The position numbers and the translations under genes were made by a program. Shown piece after piece: positions 1-12,346 of a stretch of 64,000 nucleotides of DNA. This stretch comes from Orthonyx spaldingii (Eukaryota; Chordata; Aves; Passeriformes; Orthonychidae), in the NCBI GenBank assembly GCA_013397795.1, contig VZTJ01001775.1, forward strand, positions 186,001 through 250,000, read 5' to 3'. Each line of letters begins with the position of its first letter. Position 1 is the stretch's first letter. Under the pieces are notes generated by a model that did not search any database, was not told the origin of the DNA, and saw only the letters and a list, made by a program, of their open reading frames with translations.

Positions 1-3000
1 AACACTCATTATCTCAAAGCATTGATACCTCACTGAAAGATGAAGTTCAATTCATGCTTATTCTCTTAACCTGATACAAATTCCTATCTAATCCAAAAGA
101 AAAAAATATTTGCTTGATTATAGTTCCTTTCTTGGCAATGTAAAATATTTATCAAGGCCTCTCAGAGCAAAGAAAATGGAGTAACCAGTGAAGTGAGATG
201 GTCCATGCAGGAATAGTTTGATTCCAGCCAACATCTCTCAGCCACTAAATGCTACACTGCATAAATCCAGAGGTTAAAGTAGTACCTAGGGTTTAGAACA
301 ACAGATTCACAACTTCTTTGTTCAGCTTGGAGGAAAGTTTTGATATCTTATTTGTTAGACAAGCATCCTAAATTTTAAGTATGAAGTGGAAGGCCTACCC
401 TAGTCTTGCCCACTGAAGGTACAGCAAAATAATAGGCTGAAGTAGCACAGATGAAATTCAGAAGGGGTATGAGACAGGAAAATGGAAATAGCAGTCTGAA
501 AAACTCAAATTCCCCCATTCTGTGGAACACTCAGCTGTCAACACTACAAGGTGACACCACAGTGACATTGACACTCGTGCACTTAAACACATAACTGATG
601 AGCTGACCTGGTGGGCATAGGGGAAAGATATTAATATAGGGAAAAAAGATGTATAGAAGGTGGTCAGTGAAGACCATTTCATTCCTTCTTTCCAGCATCT
701 GGATCTGGTCTTTAAGCTCAGTGATACCTCCGTCTTTGCCTCTGACCTTTGAGACTCAAATCACAACTGCTTAACAGTAGGAAAAAGAAAATCATTAAGA
801 GAAAATATTTTTAACAGTGATCTGACGAACACACCACCACCAATGAGGAAGGACTTATCTAAAAATAAAACAATCAAACATCCTAGAATAACTTCCAGAC
901 TGTTCTATTTTGTAAATGAGGACTACTGGCACAATGTCTGTATCTCAAGGCAAGCTGTTTACTAAATACAACTAAATAAATATCGATAACCTCTAGCCTG
1001 ACAGAGTATGAATAGGAAAGCCTATGCTGGAACACTTATTTGATACACTGTTCTAGATTTTTTTTTTTTCTGTAGGTGATATTGGCAGCTTTGCTTGTTC
1101 TGAAAGGAAAATTTCCAAAAGTCACTCTTGCCCTGCCAGTACCATGCTTGTATTCATGCTACAACTTGTTGGCATATAATACTGAGTACTAGGAATGATT
1201 ACCCAGTATTGTATTTTTTCTTAATGAATGGGGGACATTCACAGAGGATTAATACTAACCTTTAATTCGTGTCCCAAAGCTAGTTTTAATTTTATTTGTG
1301 CAAAATACATGAAATTTGGTTTTTACAGCAGGATTCTGTTTATCTAACTATAGCCATCTCAAATTCAAAATTTAGTGTAAACCATTTGTATAGTTTGCCT
1401 ATACAATCAGTGATCTATCAATCTAAAAAGACATATGAGGTCAATTTTCTTTCAACAGATCCCATGCATATGCAGTGTGCAACTACAGGAAGCAACCAGT
1501 TCTGAACTGCTAAAGTTAGGTGAGACAGATCCCAGGCAATGGCTGGGTAATCTGTACCAAGAGAAAGCTGCAACACATGGATTATATTCATTAGCTCAGG
1601 ATAAGATGACTGATTTGCTTTCTTGAGGTTCATCAGTCTTTGTTGGCTAACTTCCTACAGAGTATTAGAACTCAAAAGGAAAAAAATCTATTTTAAGTTC
1701 ATGGAGCAGATCTTCCCAAATTCAACTACATTTTCAGCAGGCCTGTTCCAAAGAAGCAATGGCCAGCAGAATCACTTTTTCTGAAATACAACCACTGAAG
1801 TATTAGCACTGTATAGAGTGAAATAGCCTATGGACACTTCTTGGCACTTCACAACAAAAATAGTGCTTCCATCACCGAGTTTACAGAATAACAATATATT
1901 ATCTTAGAAAACACATGGCTAGTCTGGATTCTTTAGCTCCACAAATTACATGAGAGCAATGGACAATATTGATTGTTTGAGTCTTTCATAGCAGTTCCCC
2001 AAAAGAAGTGATACTACATGGGAAATTAGAATATTTGAGGAATAATTGATGTATAGATACACAGAGACAAAGCAAGTAGCCAGTGGTGTCCACCCTGCAC
2101 TCTCTCCACTTAGCTATCCGAGTTGAAATGGGTATTTCAATATGAAAACCTAAATATGTACAACCAATTGCCCATTTTCGTGTTCACAGATAGTTACACT
2201 AAGCTGTCATGTATTTTCCAGATAGCCAGAACCCATTCCGCTGTCATACGCTGTTCCTTTACAACCCAACAGAAGTTGATGACATAAACATATCCTTTTC
2301 CTAAACACTTGGGTTGTGTGTGATTTAACCTTTAACTCCCACTTGTTGTTATAGGTTAGATGTCAAATATTTCTTGCGAGCCTTTGGCAAGCGTTTGAAT
2401 ATGTTTTTGTCACTCTTCCCCTAAGTAATGTAGGCTGCAGTCACAGAAGCATCATAGGAAGGTTTCCCTTCCCCCCATCCCTCTGGCCACTTCCTCCAAG
2501 CTCAAACAGGAAAGTAGGGACAATGCAGAGGGACCAGCCATGGGCTCACAGTAAATCTGCAATTACTTGAAATGTCACTTCCTGTTTTTGAAGCCTACAG
2601 AAGAATAAATACCCTTCTAGGCTGTGCTGTGAAGCCAAGGGGCCCTGGTGTGTGCTCTCCTAGCGCTGCTGAGGCTGGGGGTAGCAGGAACACAGGGACG
2701 TGCCACTCGGCCAAACACTGCGGTGCTTCCAGGGGTGACAATCAATCTTCCTCTAGGGACTTATAAATGCTATTTGACCTGTGTAAATGGGATTTTTTTT
2801 CCCACTAAGACAGCTAATTTTGCCTTAGAAAAGAGGGCTTTGATATGGGAGAAGTTTTATACCTATTAAAGGCTATTTTTCACTGCCAGTCTTTATGGAG
2901 TTTAATTTGACAGAAATCCCTGTGACTTTGTCTCTCAGAAACACCTGTAAAACTGTTTTCAGTAGATCCTGCTGAAAAATAACCCACTACACAGTTCTCC

Positions 3001-4079
3001 CCCTAATGTTTGGGGTGAATTTTTCCATCCATATGCAGTCTTTGGTCAAGTTTACCAAAATGGCAGCCCAAACTGAGCCCGAATGTAGGCTGCAGAACAG
3101 GCAGGAATGGGTTAAGTCAACAGTAGCTTAAGAGAAAGCTGCTTATAGAACTGTGGTGTTAGTGTAAAGAATATTTCATCTCTGTAAGCAGTATTCAAGC
3201 TGTTGAATAAGAATTTGCAGTAAGTTTTGGCATCACATGAATGTTTTTCCAACCCTACGTGTAGACCAACTTCTGTTTTTTCGGAAAATGCAGAAGAAAG
3301 CTCTGTGAAATACCTTATTCCTCTCAGAAACACGGTAAAGTGTACATTCATGGCTAGCAGATCATGCTTTGCCAGACTGAAATACACTTAATTCACAAAG
3401 CAATACATTTGAATGTTTAATTGTACCTCATGACCTAAGAACACCAGATCAGGCATAAAAGGGAAGCCAGTGCTGCTGGTTTTGAAAGGCTGACAATGGA
3501 AAATGTGTTGCCAAAGTGAGCAGATGTTGCGTAAAGTTAGAAACTGTTCTGTGAAGTAAGTACTGCCTGATCTGTTTTCAGAGAAACACTACTTCAAGAA
3601 AATTGCACAAAGTTCTTCAGAAGTATTTAAAAGTTCTTTTTTGTGTTGTTCGTGCAGAACTCTGTTGAACCCAGAAATCCACCAGTTGTAATTTCTTGGT
3701 TTTTTCTTCATTTGTATTCACTGCATTTTCTTGCTGCTTTTTTCTAAATAGTCAATAAAGAAGGAGAACAAACACAGGGATCATATGAAATTATTTTATT
3801 TTGTTTGGTGTTTTTTGCTGTTGTTTTTGTTACAATGTTATTGTTTTCCTGATGTCAAAATTGCACAGGGAAGAGGGGCTGGAAAGCTGTCTAACGGAAA
3901 AGGACTATGAGAGACTGTTAATGGTTAATGACACAAAATACTTACCTATTTGTGGAAATGGCAGGGTGCTTTGCTGATGCCAGGTTTGCAGACCCTGAGG
4001 AGGAGAAGGAGTTGCAGTTTTGGGTGTGTAGCGGCAAGCCTCTAGTCCACCTAAGAGAGAGAGGGTGAACACTCACCTC
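1..4079. other. Intergenic DNA, no gene recognised
   Basis: This is A+T-rich, non-repetitive-looking DNA. The open frames in it are all under about 100 codons, have no recognisable protein similarity, and overlap one another on both strands. A short poly-T run sits near 1,060. I see no exon with convincing splice sites, no RNA gene and no clear transposon end. It is probably distal intergenic sequence on the 5' side of DAB2. Confidence 0.6.
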
Positions 4080-4800
4080 TGGAGGATACAAGCCAGATAA
4101 GAGGCAGGCCCTGAAGAGAAGGGATGGTGCCTTTTATCACATCAACTGTCTTCCCTCACACAAACTCATGCTCTGTTGTAAAACTCCCACCCTGTCCCCA
4201 GGGAAGGCCACATTCACAGGTTGGCCTGAGAGCATTCATCCTTCTGATGGGGCATAACTGGCGTAACTATGTCAACTTGAGAGGCAGCTGTCATGTCCTA
4301 GAAGAAGTCATAAACCGCCAAAGACCCCCAGAGTGCCCCCAGATTCATCCTTTAGGCCTTCCACCAGAGAACTGAGAGATCCCCCTGCTAATGGCTGTAC
4401 ATGGACATTCCCACCTGAACCTGAGCATATGTTAACCCACTGGACTCTGTATTTCATGGGGTTTCCCCACCCCTGAAGGATTAAGACAAAGACCATCACT
4501 TCACCAAGACAGTGACCATCCCTTCGGCCAGTGAAAGTGCTACAACCAAGTCTTATCATTGGACCCATGGGTGGTAACTATACACCTTTCTACTCTTACC
4601 TGTTTTTTCTTTTCTTCAATATATTTCCTTAAGCACTATTTTTTGTGCTTTTCTATTACTATATCACTATAGATAAAAATCAAAAAGGCTACATACCTGC
4701 TTTTCATTGCAACCAAATTGTTCTAAAATAAACCCTACACATATATATTTATAAACACCAATCACTCAGTGTTGTTTTGCTCTAATACACCCCAAGGGAT
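4080..4800 (+). mobile_element. Probable endogenous retrovirus LTR (ERVL-like), boundaries approximate
   Basis: This stretch differs in texture from its surroundings. A C/A-rich mid-complexity portion (about 4,120-4,590) is followed by a T-rich segment with a tract reading like an avian LTR 3' half (about 4,600-4,680). AATAAA polyadenylation-type hexamers then occur at about 4,728. That order, unique U3-like part then T-rich part then poly-A signal, is what an LTR looks like on the + strand. The wording resembles bird ERVL-type LTRs as I remember them, but I could not run a repeat library. No gag, pol or env reading frame is attached, so it would be a solo LTR or a fragment. The left edge could be as far left as about 3,880. 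It abuts a CR1 fragment on its right. Confidence 0.42.
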
Positions 4801-4847
4801 TTATTAACAAGAACCTGGGTTACCTTTGCCTTCTGGGGCAGTTTAGA

Positions 4848-5460
4848 TGTGCTGATCAACAGCAGCTGAACATGAGCCAGTATGTGCCCAGGGGGCCAAG
4901 AAGGTCAATGGCACCTGATCTGTGCCAGCAATGGTGTGGCCAGCAGGACCAGGGCAGGGATTGTCCCCCTCTACTCGGCACTGGTTAGGTTGCATCTTCA
5001 ACACTGTGGTCACTTCTAAGCCTCTTAACTCAAGAAAGAAATTGAGGTGCTGGAACAAGTCCAGAGAGGAGCAATGGAGCTGGGGAAGGGTCTGGAGCAC
5101 AGATTTGATAAGGAACAGCTGAGGGAGCTGGGGATGTTTAGCTTGGAGAAGAGGAGGCTTGGGAGACAACTTATCACTCTCTGCAAAAACCTGAAAAGAG
5201 GATGCAGTGAGGACAGAAACAGTATCAAGTTGCCCCAGGTTGGGTTTACATTGGCTATTACAAACAATTTCTTCATGGAAAGGTTTGTCAAGCGTTGGAA
5301 CAGGATGCCCAGGGAAGTGGTGGAGGCACAACCCCTGGAGATATTTAAAAGACATGTATATGTGGTGTTTAGAGACATGGCTTAGAGGTGAACTTGGCAG
5401 TGCTGGGTTAACAGGTGGATTTGATGATCTTTCCCCACCTAAATGATTTTATGATTCCAT
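4848..5460 (+). mobile_element. CR1 LINE, 5'-truncated 3' fragment
   Basis: The + strand follows the conserved 3' end of chicken-repeat-1 elements. It includes the end of the reverse-transcriptase ORF (the stretch around 5,270-5,385 translates to a degenerate version of the CR1 C-terminal block containing WNRMPREVVE). This is followed by the short 3' UTR and the characteristic 8-bp-type terminal repeats (ATGATTTTATGATTCCAT at 5,443-5,460). Several internal deletions relative to the usual CR1 3' end are evident between about 4,980 and 5,060. Like most bird copies it is a dead-on-arrival, 5'-truncated insertion. Reading frames on either strand here are by-products of the repeat and not host genes. 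Confidence 0.9.
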
Positions 5461-7134
5461 AAAGCTTTCTACAAACCCAGTCTGTTTCCTGTTCCAAGGA
5501 AACCCAAATAGGAACATAATAGATTCATTTCCTTAGGACAAGAAGTGGAGGAGTTTGGCTAACTCCTTGCAGGTCACCTGCCTGCTCCAGAAACACCCAG
5601 AAAACACTTGCCAGGACCTCAGAGCTGTCAAATTTCCAAAAACTTCCTTGACTCTCCAGGAACAGCTTGGTGACCTAGTGCTAAAGGGTGAGTTGAGGTG
5701 ATGGTGAGGCAGGCAGGACCATGGCCTTGCAACAACAGTCCCATCCCACAGCAAACAAACAAGATGAGCAGGGAAGAGACCTGTGCATTTAGAAAACTGA
5801 GGCCTTCAAACGCAAACATCCTCCCATAACACTGCTTTCTCCAGCTCAATAGTTTTTCAGGTGATAAAGGTAAAACAGTGAGACTTCCATGTCCTCACAA
5901 CTGGATCAGTCAGGTCGAACTGGCACTGGCACTACAAGTCCAGGGCACTTTCTCCTTCACTGACAGCTTTGGCATTTTGGGCTTTCATCCCATTCTTAAA
6001 ATAAATAAAATTTCAGAATACTAAATCCTCCACACCACAAATATACTTACAGAAAACTCTAAATTATATAACAGTGTAGAAACGTAGCTGACACTGCTTG
6101 GAAATGGAGCCCCACACCACATTAGGCATTCATATTTTCATTTCGTATTTTCTACTCTACTATCATATTTTATTTCCCATTTTTAGTTATATAGTTAATT
6201 CGTTCTACCAGTACTCTTCTGATACTCTTAAGACTAAGGTTTTTTCCTGTAGGATAGATTTTCATGTCTTGAACTTGGGAATTCAGAGTGAAAAACCTTA
6301 CTTAAAAGCCTATTTAGATTGTGACCACAACCATAATAATAAGAGCAGAAGTGACTCTATGAGAAAATCCTCAATGTTGTGTGCTTTTGCAATTAAAACC
6401 ATCCATTTAGAAATACAAATGGAAGTCTTGAAAATATACTAATTGTGCACTTTTCTTTACTTTTTTTTTTTTTTTTTTAATGGCATAATTTTCATGAGCA
6501 AGTATTCCTGCCAAAAATATTGGAAAGGCTTTTTTTTGAAGCCTGCACTGTTTCCCGCCAGCTCATCTGCTGGCTCTGGAGGCTCCGTGTTCTTAGACAA
6601 ACTTATAACCGAGATCATATCAATCTTAGGGTTGCCAAGGTTTTGATATTATTAGAGAACTGGAGCCACAGTGCTACTGAGGGCTCTCAGGGTCCACACT
6701 GAGCTGCAAATCTGCTGTGACAGAGTTAAACTAGGGACCCTAGAATTTTGCCACTTTCCACACTTTAGATGGCAACCTAGGACACCACAAGATTCATAAA
6801 TTAAATCTGAACACTCACCATGTTAGACACTTCTGTTCCCATTGAGAAATCCTTCATCTCTGGCCTCTCACTTGTAAGGCCACTTATTTAGCCAGGATTC
6901 CAAAGCAGTGGGAGATCTGAGTTGTTCCTGGTTTATTTTGGGAAAAAGATCTAAAAACCAAAAATATTTTACATTTTTCTATTAATCACAGACATTTCCT
7001 TTTTGAAGAGACTATAACAATTTCAAGAAAATTATATGCATATTTATAATTACAATAATTTCCTAAGGTCAAGAAATGCTACTTGACTTCTTCATGGCTT
7101 ATATGTTTTAGACCTCAGGAAAGTCTTCAGATTT
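5461..7134. other. Intergenic DNA between CR1 and a T/G-rich array
   Basis: No gene is supported. The region holds an 18-base T run (6,461-6,478) and ordinary A+T-rich sequence. The frame at 6,098-6,442 is open on the + strand but its translation is rich in Ile, Tyr, Phe and His, as expected of A+T-rich noncoding DNA, and resembles nothing I know. Confidence 0.5.
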
Positions 7135-7380
7135 TTGGGGTTTTGTTTGCTTGGTTGGTTGTGGTTTTGTTTGTGGTTTTTTGGAGGGTTTCTTTGTTTG
7201 CTTTGGCTTAATTTTGTGTGTGTGTGTGTTGGGGTTTTGGTTTGTTTTTTTGTTTTTTTTTTTTTTGGGTTGTTGGGTTTTTTTGTTTTTTTTTTTTTTG
7301 GGTTGTTGGGTTTTTTTGTTTTTTTTTTTTTTGGTTGGTTGGTTTCTTTTGTTTCATTTTGTTTTGTTTCTGTTATTGAG
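7135..7380. repeat. T/G-rich low-complexity block with 33-bp tandem unit
   Basis: About 246 bases are almost entirely T and G on the + strand. Inside it are a (TG) run at about 7,215-7,229 and a tandem array of period 33 bp. The isolated G that marks each unit falls at 7,252, 7,285 and 7,318. Each unit is a long T run followed by GGGTTGTTGGG. Roughly two and a half copies are present. The Leu/Phe-rich open frames across it are artefacts of the composition. Confidence 0.9.
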
Positions 7381-9456
7381 TAAAAATTTAAAATTAGCCA
7401 CGCCTACAAAAGCAGATGCATTGCTACCCTTAAGTACCCAATATGGACGTGCTGAGTCCCAGTGGGTTACATAATTTTAGTCTGGAATCACTCATATGGT
7501 TCCACAGCAAAAAGAGGTACTTAGAACAGTTAAAGATCAGATACACAACTAAAACTGACAGCTGGAAAACTCACAGGAGATATCTTTTGACTAAGCACAA
7601 ATTATTTCCACTAGAAAAATACACGGATTTTTAAGAGATGATGATTAGCTAAAAAAGTGTAAAAGGTGTAAGAGCAAGGTGCTCTATTTTCACTCTAATT
7701 CTCACTACTTTTAACACATTAAAGTGTACCTGTCTACAGATTATATTCATTTGCATAAATGTCTTTGAAGGACTTTTTAGATCTTATTTCATTGATCGTG
7801 ATTGGCTTTTTCAGACTCAGTAGGCTAACCTACACATATTTATAACTGGGAGTAAATGCAGAGATTTGTATTTAGCCAGCCATTCATTTCTGGGGATTTG
7901 GTCAAACCAGAGTTCATACTTTCAGACATTCCCTCAAGACTATAATATGACCACTCTTCAAAACCAGAGAATTTAGGAGACTTGGTGATTTAATATTTTA
8001 CTGCTAGTTTATAGGAATACAATTAGCATCTGCAAGGAATGCTGGTTTTACTGAGTACTTCCATGTTAGCAATCTGTAAGACCAAATTTACTGTAATAAT
8101 CACTATATCTTTACATTAGTTCTAACTAATGGATTTAAACCTGTTCCTTCCTAATACACTGCCCTAAGTGCTATCTAAATCAACAGCAAGTTTCAGTATA
8201 ATCTCACAATAATGTTCAGTTATCTTTTGATTTAAGCAACTATCTGCATTCAGAAAGTCATTGACATAATTAACTTTATTTGTGAATACTCACTGAGACA
8301 GTGGTCTCAGCTCCTGCTGTGAGCTGATCTATTAAAAAAAAATAAATAAATTCAGCATTTAATCTCAGATTTTATTGGTTCAGCCTGGAAAATCTGTACA
8401 AATAACCAGGTGAAAACAAATTCCTTAGTTCCTCACAAATCTCACTACATTAGACTTATCTATTATTATTATAATACCATGCCATTGTTTTTTATTCAAT
8501 ATCCCCAGTTAAAATGTATCCCTACCTTGATATTAAGGAGATTTAATTTCTTTGTGGAGACACAAAGATTAGTAATATTGTCATAAAGTTTTGTATTGTT
8601 TTCAAGTGGATAGGGGTGGCTTCTCAGATTTCAACGTATTCTTAATTTAATATTCTGGAGAATATCCGAGGCCAGTCACAAACTAGAAGATTATATGAAT
8701 TCCATAAATTATTAAGGGTCATCATTGGCCAACCTTTCTTCTCATTTCCTTTTGAGAGGAATAATGACTTTGTTATGAAAAACTTTCAAAAGTATAGGAA
8801 TGTGAAAAATAAGCAGCCCAAATCTGTTTAATAAAGACAGATTAAAGTCCAGCTACACTGTAGTTTATGGGACAGACTGAATAGTATTGAATAAGCATTT
8901 ATATAAACAATAGTCAAGCATAGGAAAGAGCACAGTTTCTGGAAATTTCAATTTGTTTGCCATTAGTTCATACCTGTGTTAAACATGAAGTACCCTAAAA
9001 AATATAAAAGTGGTATGAAATGATGTCTGCACCAAACTTCTGCCAAAGTTGGCCTGCTAGGACTACGGCTTGTTTCTTTCACACTATCTATCACACAAAG
9101 AAATTAAAAAGCAAACTCCAGCCAAAACTCTCTGTAAGAGGTAACAGACCTTTCTACTTTCTTGGGGCTGCCAGCTAGGTGATCCAGTAGTCCTTAATTC
9201 ACTTGACAACTTACTTCTGTAGACAAAGCAGACAGCAAAGCAGGAGTTATCAGCTAAGACAAAAGTTTGAAAAGTTCCTGGCAAGACAGAGTAGAGTAGG
9301 AGAAAGCCCTCATGTGATGTAACTCAACATGGCTCAGTTGAAATCACCAGTCAAGAAACTTTATAGCTTGGCAAAGATTTAAAACAAATGTCTCAGAACA
9401 CGTGTAGCCTTTATGAAGACTCTAATAACGTAAACTTTCCATTTAAAACTAATTTC
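7381..9456. other. Intergenic DNA, nothing recognised
   Basis: A+T-rich sequence with a short ATT/ATA microsatellite-like patch near 8,461-8,475. No plausible exon, RNA gene or repeat boundary was seen. Confidence 0.5.
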
Positions 9457-9457
9457 A

Positions 9458-9720
9458 CAGAATCACAGAATATGCTGAGTTGAAAGGTACCCACAAGGAT
9501 TATCAAGTCCAACTCCTGCCCTACACCAAGAGTCACACCATGAACCTCAGAGTGTCGTACAAACACTCCTTGAATTCTGTCAGTCTTGGTGCTGTGACCA
9601 CTGCCCTGGGGAGCCTGTTCCAGTGCCCAACCACTTTCTGGGGAAAAAGCCCTTTCCTGATATCCAAACTAAACCTCCCTTAACACAATTTATGTTATTC
9701 CTCAGGTCCTGTCATATGGA
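9458..9720 (-). mobile_element. CR1 LINE, truncated 3' fragment, reverse orientation
   Basis: The + strand reads as the reverse complement of a CR1 3' end. It begins with the terminal motif CACAGAATCACAGAAT at about 9,457. It continues through the well-known stretch complementary to the CR1 tail (accepted reading: a block on finding the lesion in 'TCCAACTCCTGCCC', then 'CTGGGGAGCCTGTTCCAGTGCCCAACCAC' reduced here to its core at about 9,607-9,633). It ends near the 'CCTCAGGTCCTGTCAT' block at about 9,701-9,716. Only about 260 bp remain, so it is heavily 5'-truncated. The left edge is precise because the 3' terminal repeat is visible. The right edge is approximate. Confidence 0.88.
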
Positions 9721-12313
9721 TCTGTATAAAATTATTTACCTCTTTTTTTTTTCCAGACGTGACAAACAGCTGCTGCACTTTTGTGGTCACTTGAAAATGC
9801 TGAAGCTTCACCCAGTCTAATTATGAAACTGCTGCTGTTATTTTATGCCTATATCTTTACATACAGCCACATTGCAAGCTGTGCCATTGTTCATTCCTGT
9901 CTTGCCAGATTTCATTTCATCATGTAACATGTAAGTCACAGTGGCATGCAGACTGCTCCTAGCTGTGTGCGTGAAAGTCTATGTCAAACGAATGGGGTTT
10001 TCTGGGCTTTGAAGGGATGAGCAGAGTAGTATGGATAGGTGTCCTACCGTAAAGGGGAAAAAAAAAGGATTTAAAAATACATTTTCTATTTATTGTAGAT
10101 TGTATTTCCTCAGTTCTGACATTTGTAATATTCTTCAGGAAACTAAGTGATGTCATTTCCTTTCTACAGGCAAGTTACATAAATGCTGGAATATAGCCAC
10201 TTCAAACAGCGTTCAAACAGATGGCTGTGTGTATAACTGCCAGAAAAGTGAGAGCAGCCACTTGCAGTAAAAAATGTTACCCCACACACGGTATAATGTT
10301 TATTTTATAACCTCTCTCGTGGACTTACATGGCTCATTTTTCTAATTTTTCCAGGCACAAATCCCTTAGGAAGTATCTGCAGAATACCAATGTAAAATAA
10401 ATTCAAATTATATAAATAAAATCACTTGGGCAGAACAAAGCTTAATGTCTCAATAGATACCAGCCACAACAGAGAATAGAATACAGACAGATCTCAATAT
10501 CAAACATTTCATTTGTTTAGTTACTCCAGGACTGAATTCTGAGTACTAAACCAGTGAGACTTCAGAAAATTCAATTTCGTTCAAACTATTCATAAAGTTT
10601 GGTAATTTAACTAGAGGTGTGACAGCCAAATCCCTTGAACATGAACCCATATTTACTGTAAAAAAAGAAAACCTGTCCATAAGGCAATGACCTAAAGCCA
10701 GATGCTGTACTCAGCACACACAGTGAGGAGGAACAAAACAGCAATTTGGTTCTTGGAAACATACCATAAGGACAAAATCCAGTACTACATGACTGATCTT
10801 TCCAGAAAAGCTCTCTGTGAGCACATGGGAACAACAGTGGTACATATCAGAAAGGAGAAGGGAAACAGCACAAAAGAAGGTTCCATCCTGCAGGACACAC
10901 TGCAACCCACCCTAGGAGACCTGCAGGCAGCGCAGCTGCTGGAGGTAATTCTGATTTTGCCTTTCTTTCACACGTCCCTCCTACGTTTTGCCGTGGTGGG
11001 ATTCAGAATAAGGCAATACCAGTGGGTCAGCTGCAGCATCTTAGAGTGCCAGAGAGAGAATCAAGGGCTCCCTGAAAGTACAGGGCTAACATGAAGAAAT
11101 CAGAGAGGCTACCTCCTGGTATTATAAAATGCCACAATATTTTCCAGCACCAAAATCTTCTGACTTGATAAAACCACGCACTGGAAGCAATGGTTAAGAT
11201 GTTTTTAAAGAAGTTTGAAATTGTACGGCTCTGTTAAAATCTAACACAATGGGAGAAATCCCTGACTTCAAAAGGAATGGCAGAAGGCCAAAGCACAGCA
11301 CTTCTGAAGTTTCTATCCAGGCAATTTTGGGGTTACTTTCTTTCATGCCTGCATTATGGGCGAAACCTTTGCCCTGGCTCCAGAACTGTTCCTTCAGAGC
11401 CATGCTTCTGCCATGTGAAGATTCAGTTCTTGAATGTGGCAGACTGATTTTTCTCAGGTGAGAAAAATAGTGGCAAAGATATCTGGAAATATATTTGCAG
11501 TTTAACTTGATTTACTCATTCACTGTAGCCTGGTGGTGGAGGCAACTACAAACTCATTACAGGTAATTTCCTTTTACCAAGAGTTTCCACTCACAGCAGC
11601 ATCCAGTTCCCAGGAATCTTTTCTATCTCAGCAGTCTCTTCCAAATGCGGGAAATAAAGTAAAAAAAAAAGTTCGTGTGGATGCCACAGCTTATTTCAAG
11701 GACCTTTGCATAACAAAACAATACAGCTTATCTTCAGAGTAGATAGGGGCACTGCCATTCAAATTCCTGGTACCAATGATAACAAATTAAGTCTTATGAT
11801 ATTGCCTAGTATCATATTAAGCTTGTAGGACAAGGGTCACTGAAGTTTCCAGGGAACTGTGATTGAAGGCAGAGATGTTTCATTCTCCCTCCTTGCTCTC
11901 TGTTCCTTATCCATTACAATGTCTCATGTCTGAAACCTATTTTCTGGGATGCTTTACTCTATTTCAGAGGTTATTAAAAAAAGCAGCATTTGCAATGTTA
12001 GAATCCTTCCCCACAGGTCCTTCGTGACTTGCTAGCACAGTACTTCTATGGCATGAGGTTATAGTTCATCTATCCTTCAAAAGTCACAAACTTGCTAGCC
12101 TGCTAAGAACATAATTGTGAGATTCCATGTAACAGCACCACAACTGTCACAACCTGCTATGTACCTTGGTTCTTAATTAAAACATTACAATAACAAAGAT
12201 CACTATACTACAGCAGCAAAGTTACCAGCCTTAATTTAGAGGGTAAAAATCCATTTTTAATACTTCAGTATTACTTTTTGTCTCCTTGCATTACAGCCAC
12301 ATAGAAAGAGAAA
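9721..12313. other. Intergenic DNA, nothing recognised
   Basis: Mixed A+T-rich sequence. The largest frame (10,702-11,094, + strand) is overlapped by frames on the opposite strand and has no recognisable domain. I see no splice-bounded exon series, tRNA or transposon terminus. Confidence 0.5.
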
Positions 12314-12346
12314 TATGTATCTGTACTCAAGGAGTACAGATACATA
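12314..12346. repeat. Perfect inverted repeat, 15-bp arms, 3-bp spacer
   Basis: The left arm 12,314-12,328 is exactly complementary to the right arm 12,332-12,346, with only AAG between them. It could extrude as a cruciform, or fold as a 33-nt hairpin if transcribed. It is too short for a typical pre-microRNA stem of about 60-70 nt. Function is unknown. Confidence 0.9.

Noticed and set aside
4843..5378. Open frames of 112-170 codons on both strands
   Set aside because: They lie inside the CR1 fragment. The + strand frame is the decayed end of the LINE ORF and the - strand frames are its antisense.
7135..7474. Phe/Gly/Leu/Val-rich frames looking like membrane proteins
   Set aside because: Translation of a T/G-rich tandem repeat. 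The apparent hydrophobic helices are compositional.
10702..11094. 130-codon + strand frame
   Set aside because: Overlapped by antisense frames, no recognisable similarity, and no exon-like boundaries that fit a neighbouring gene.
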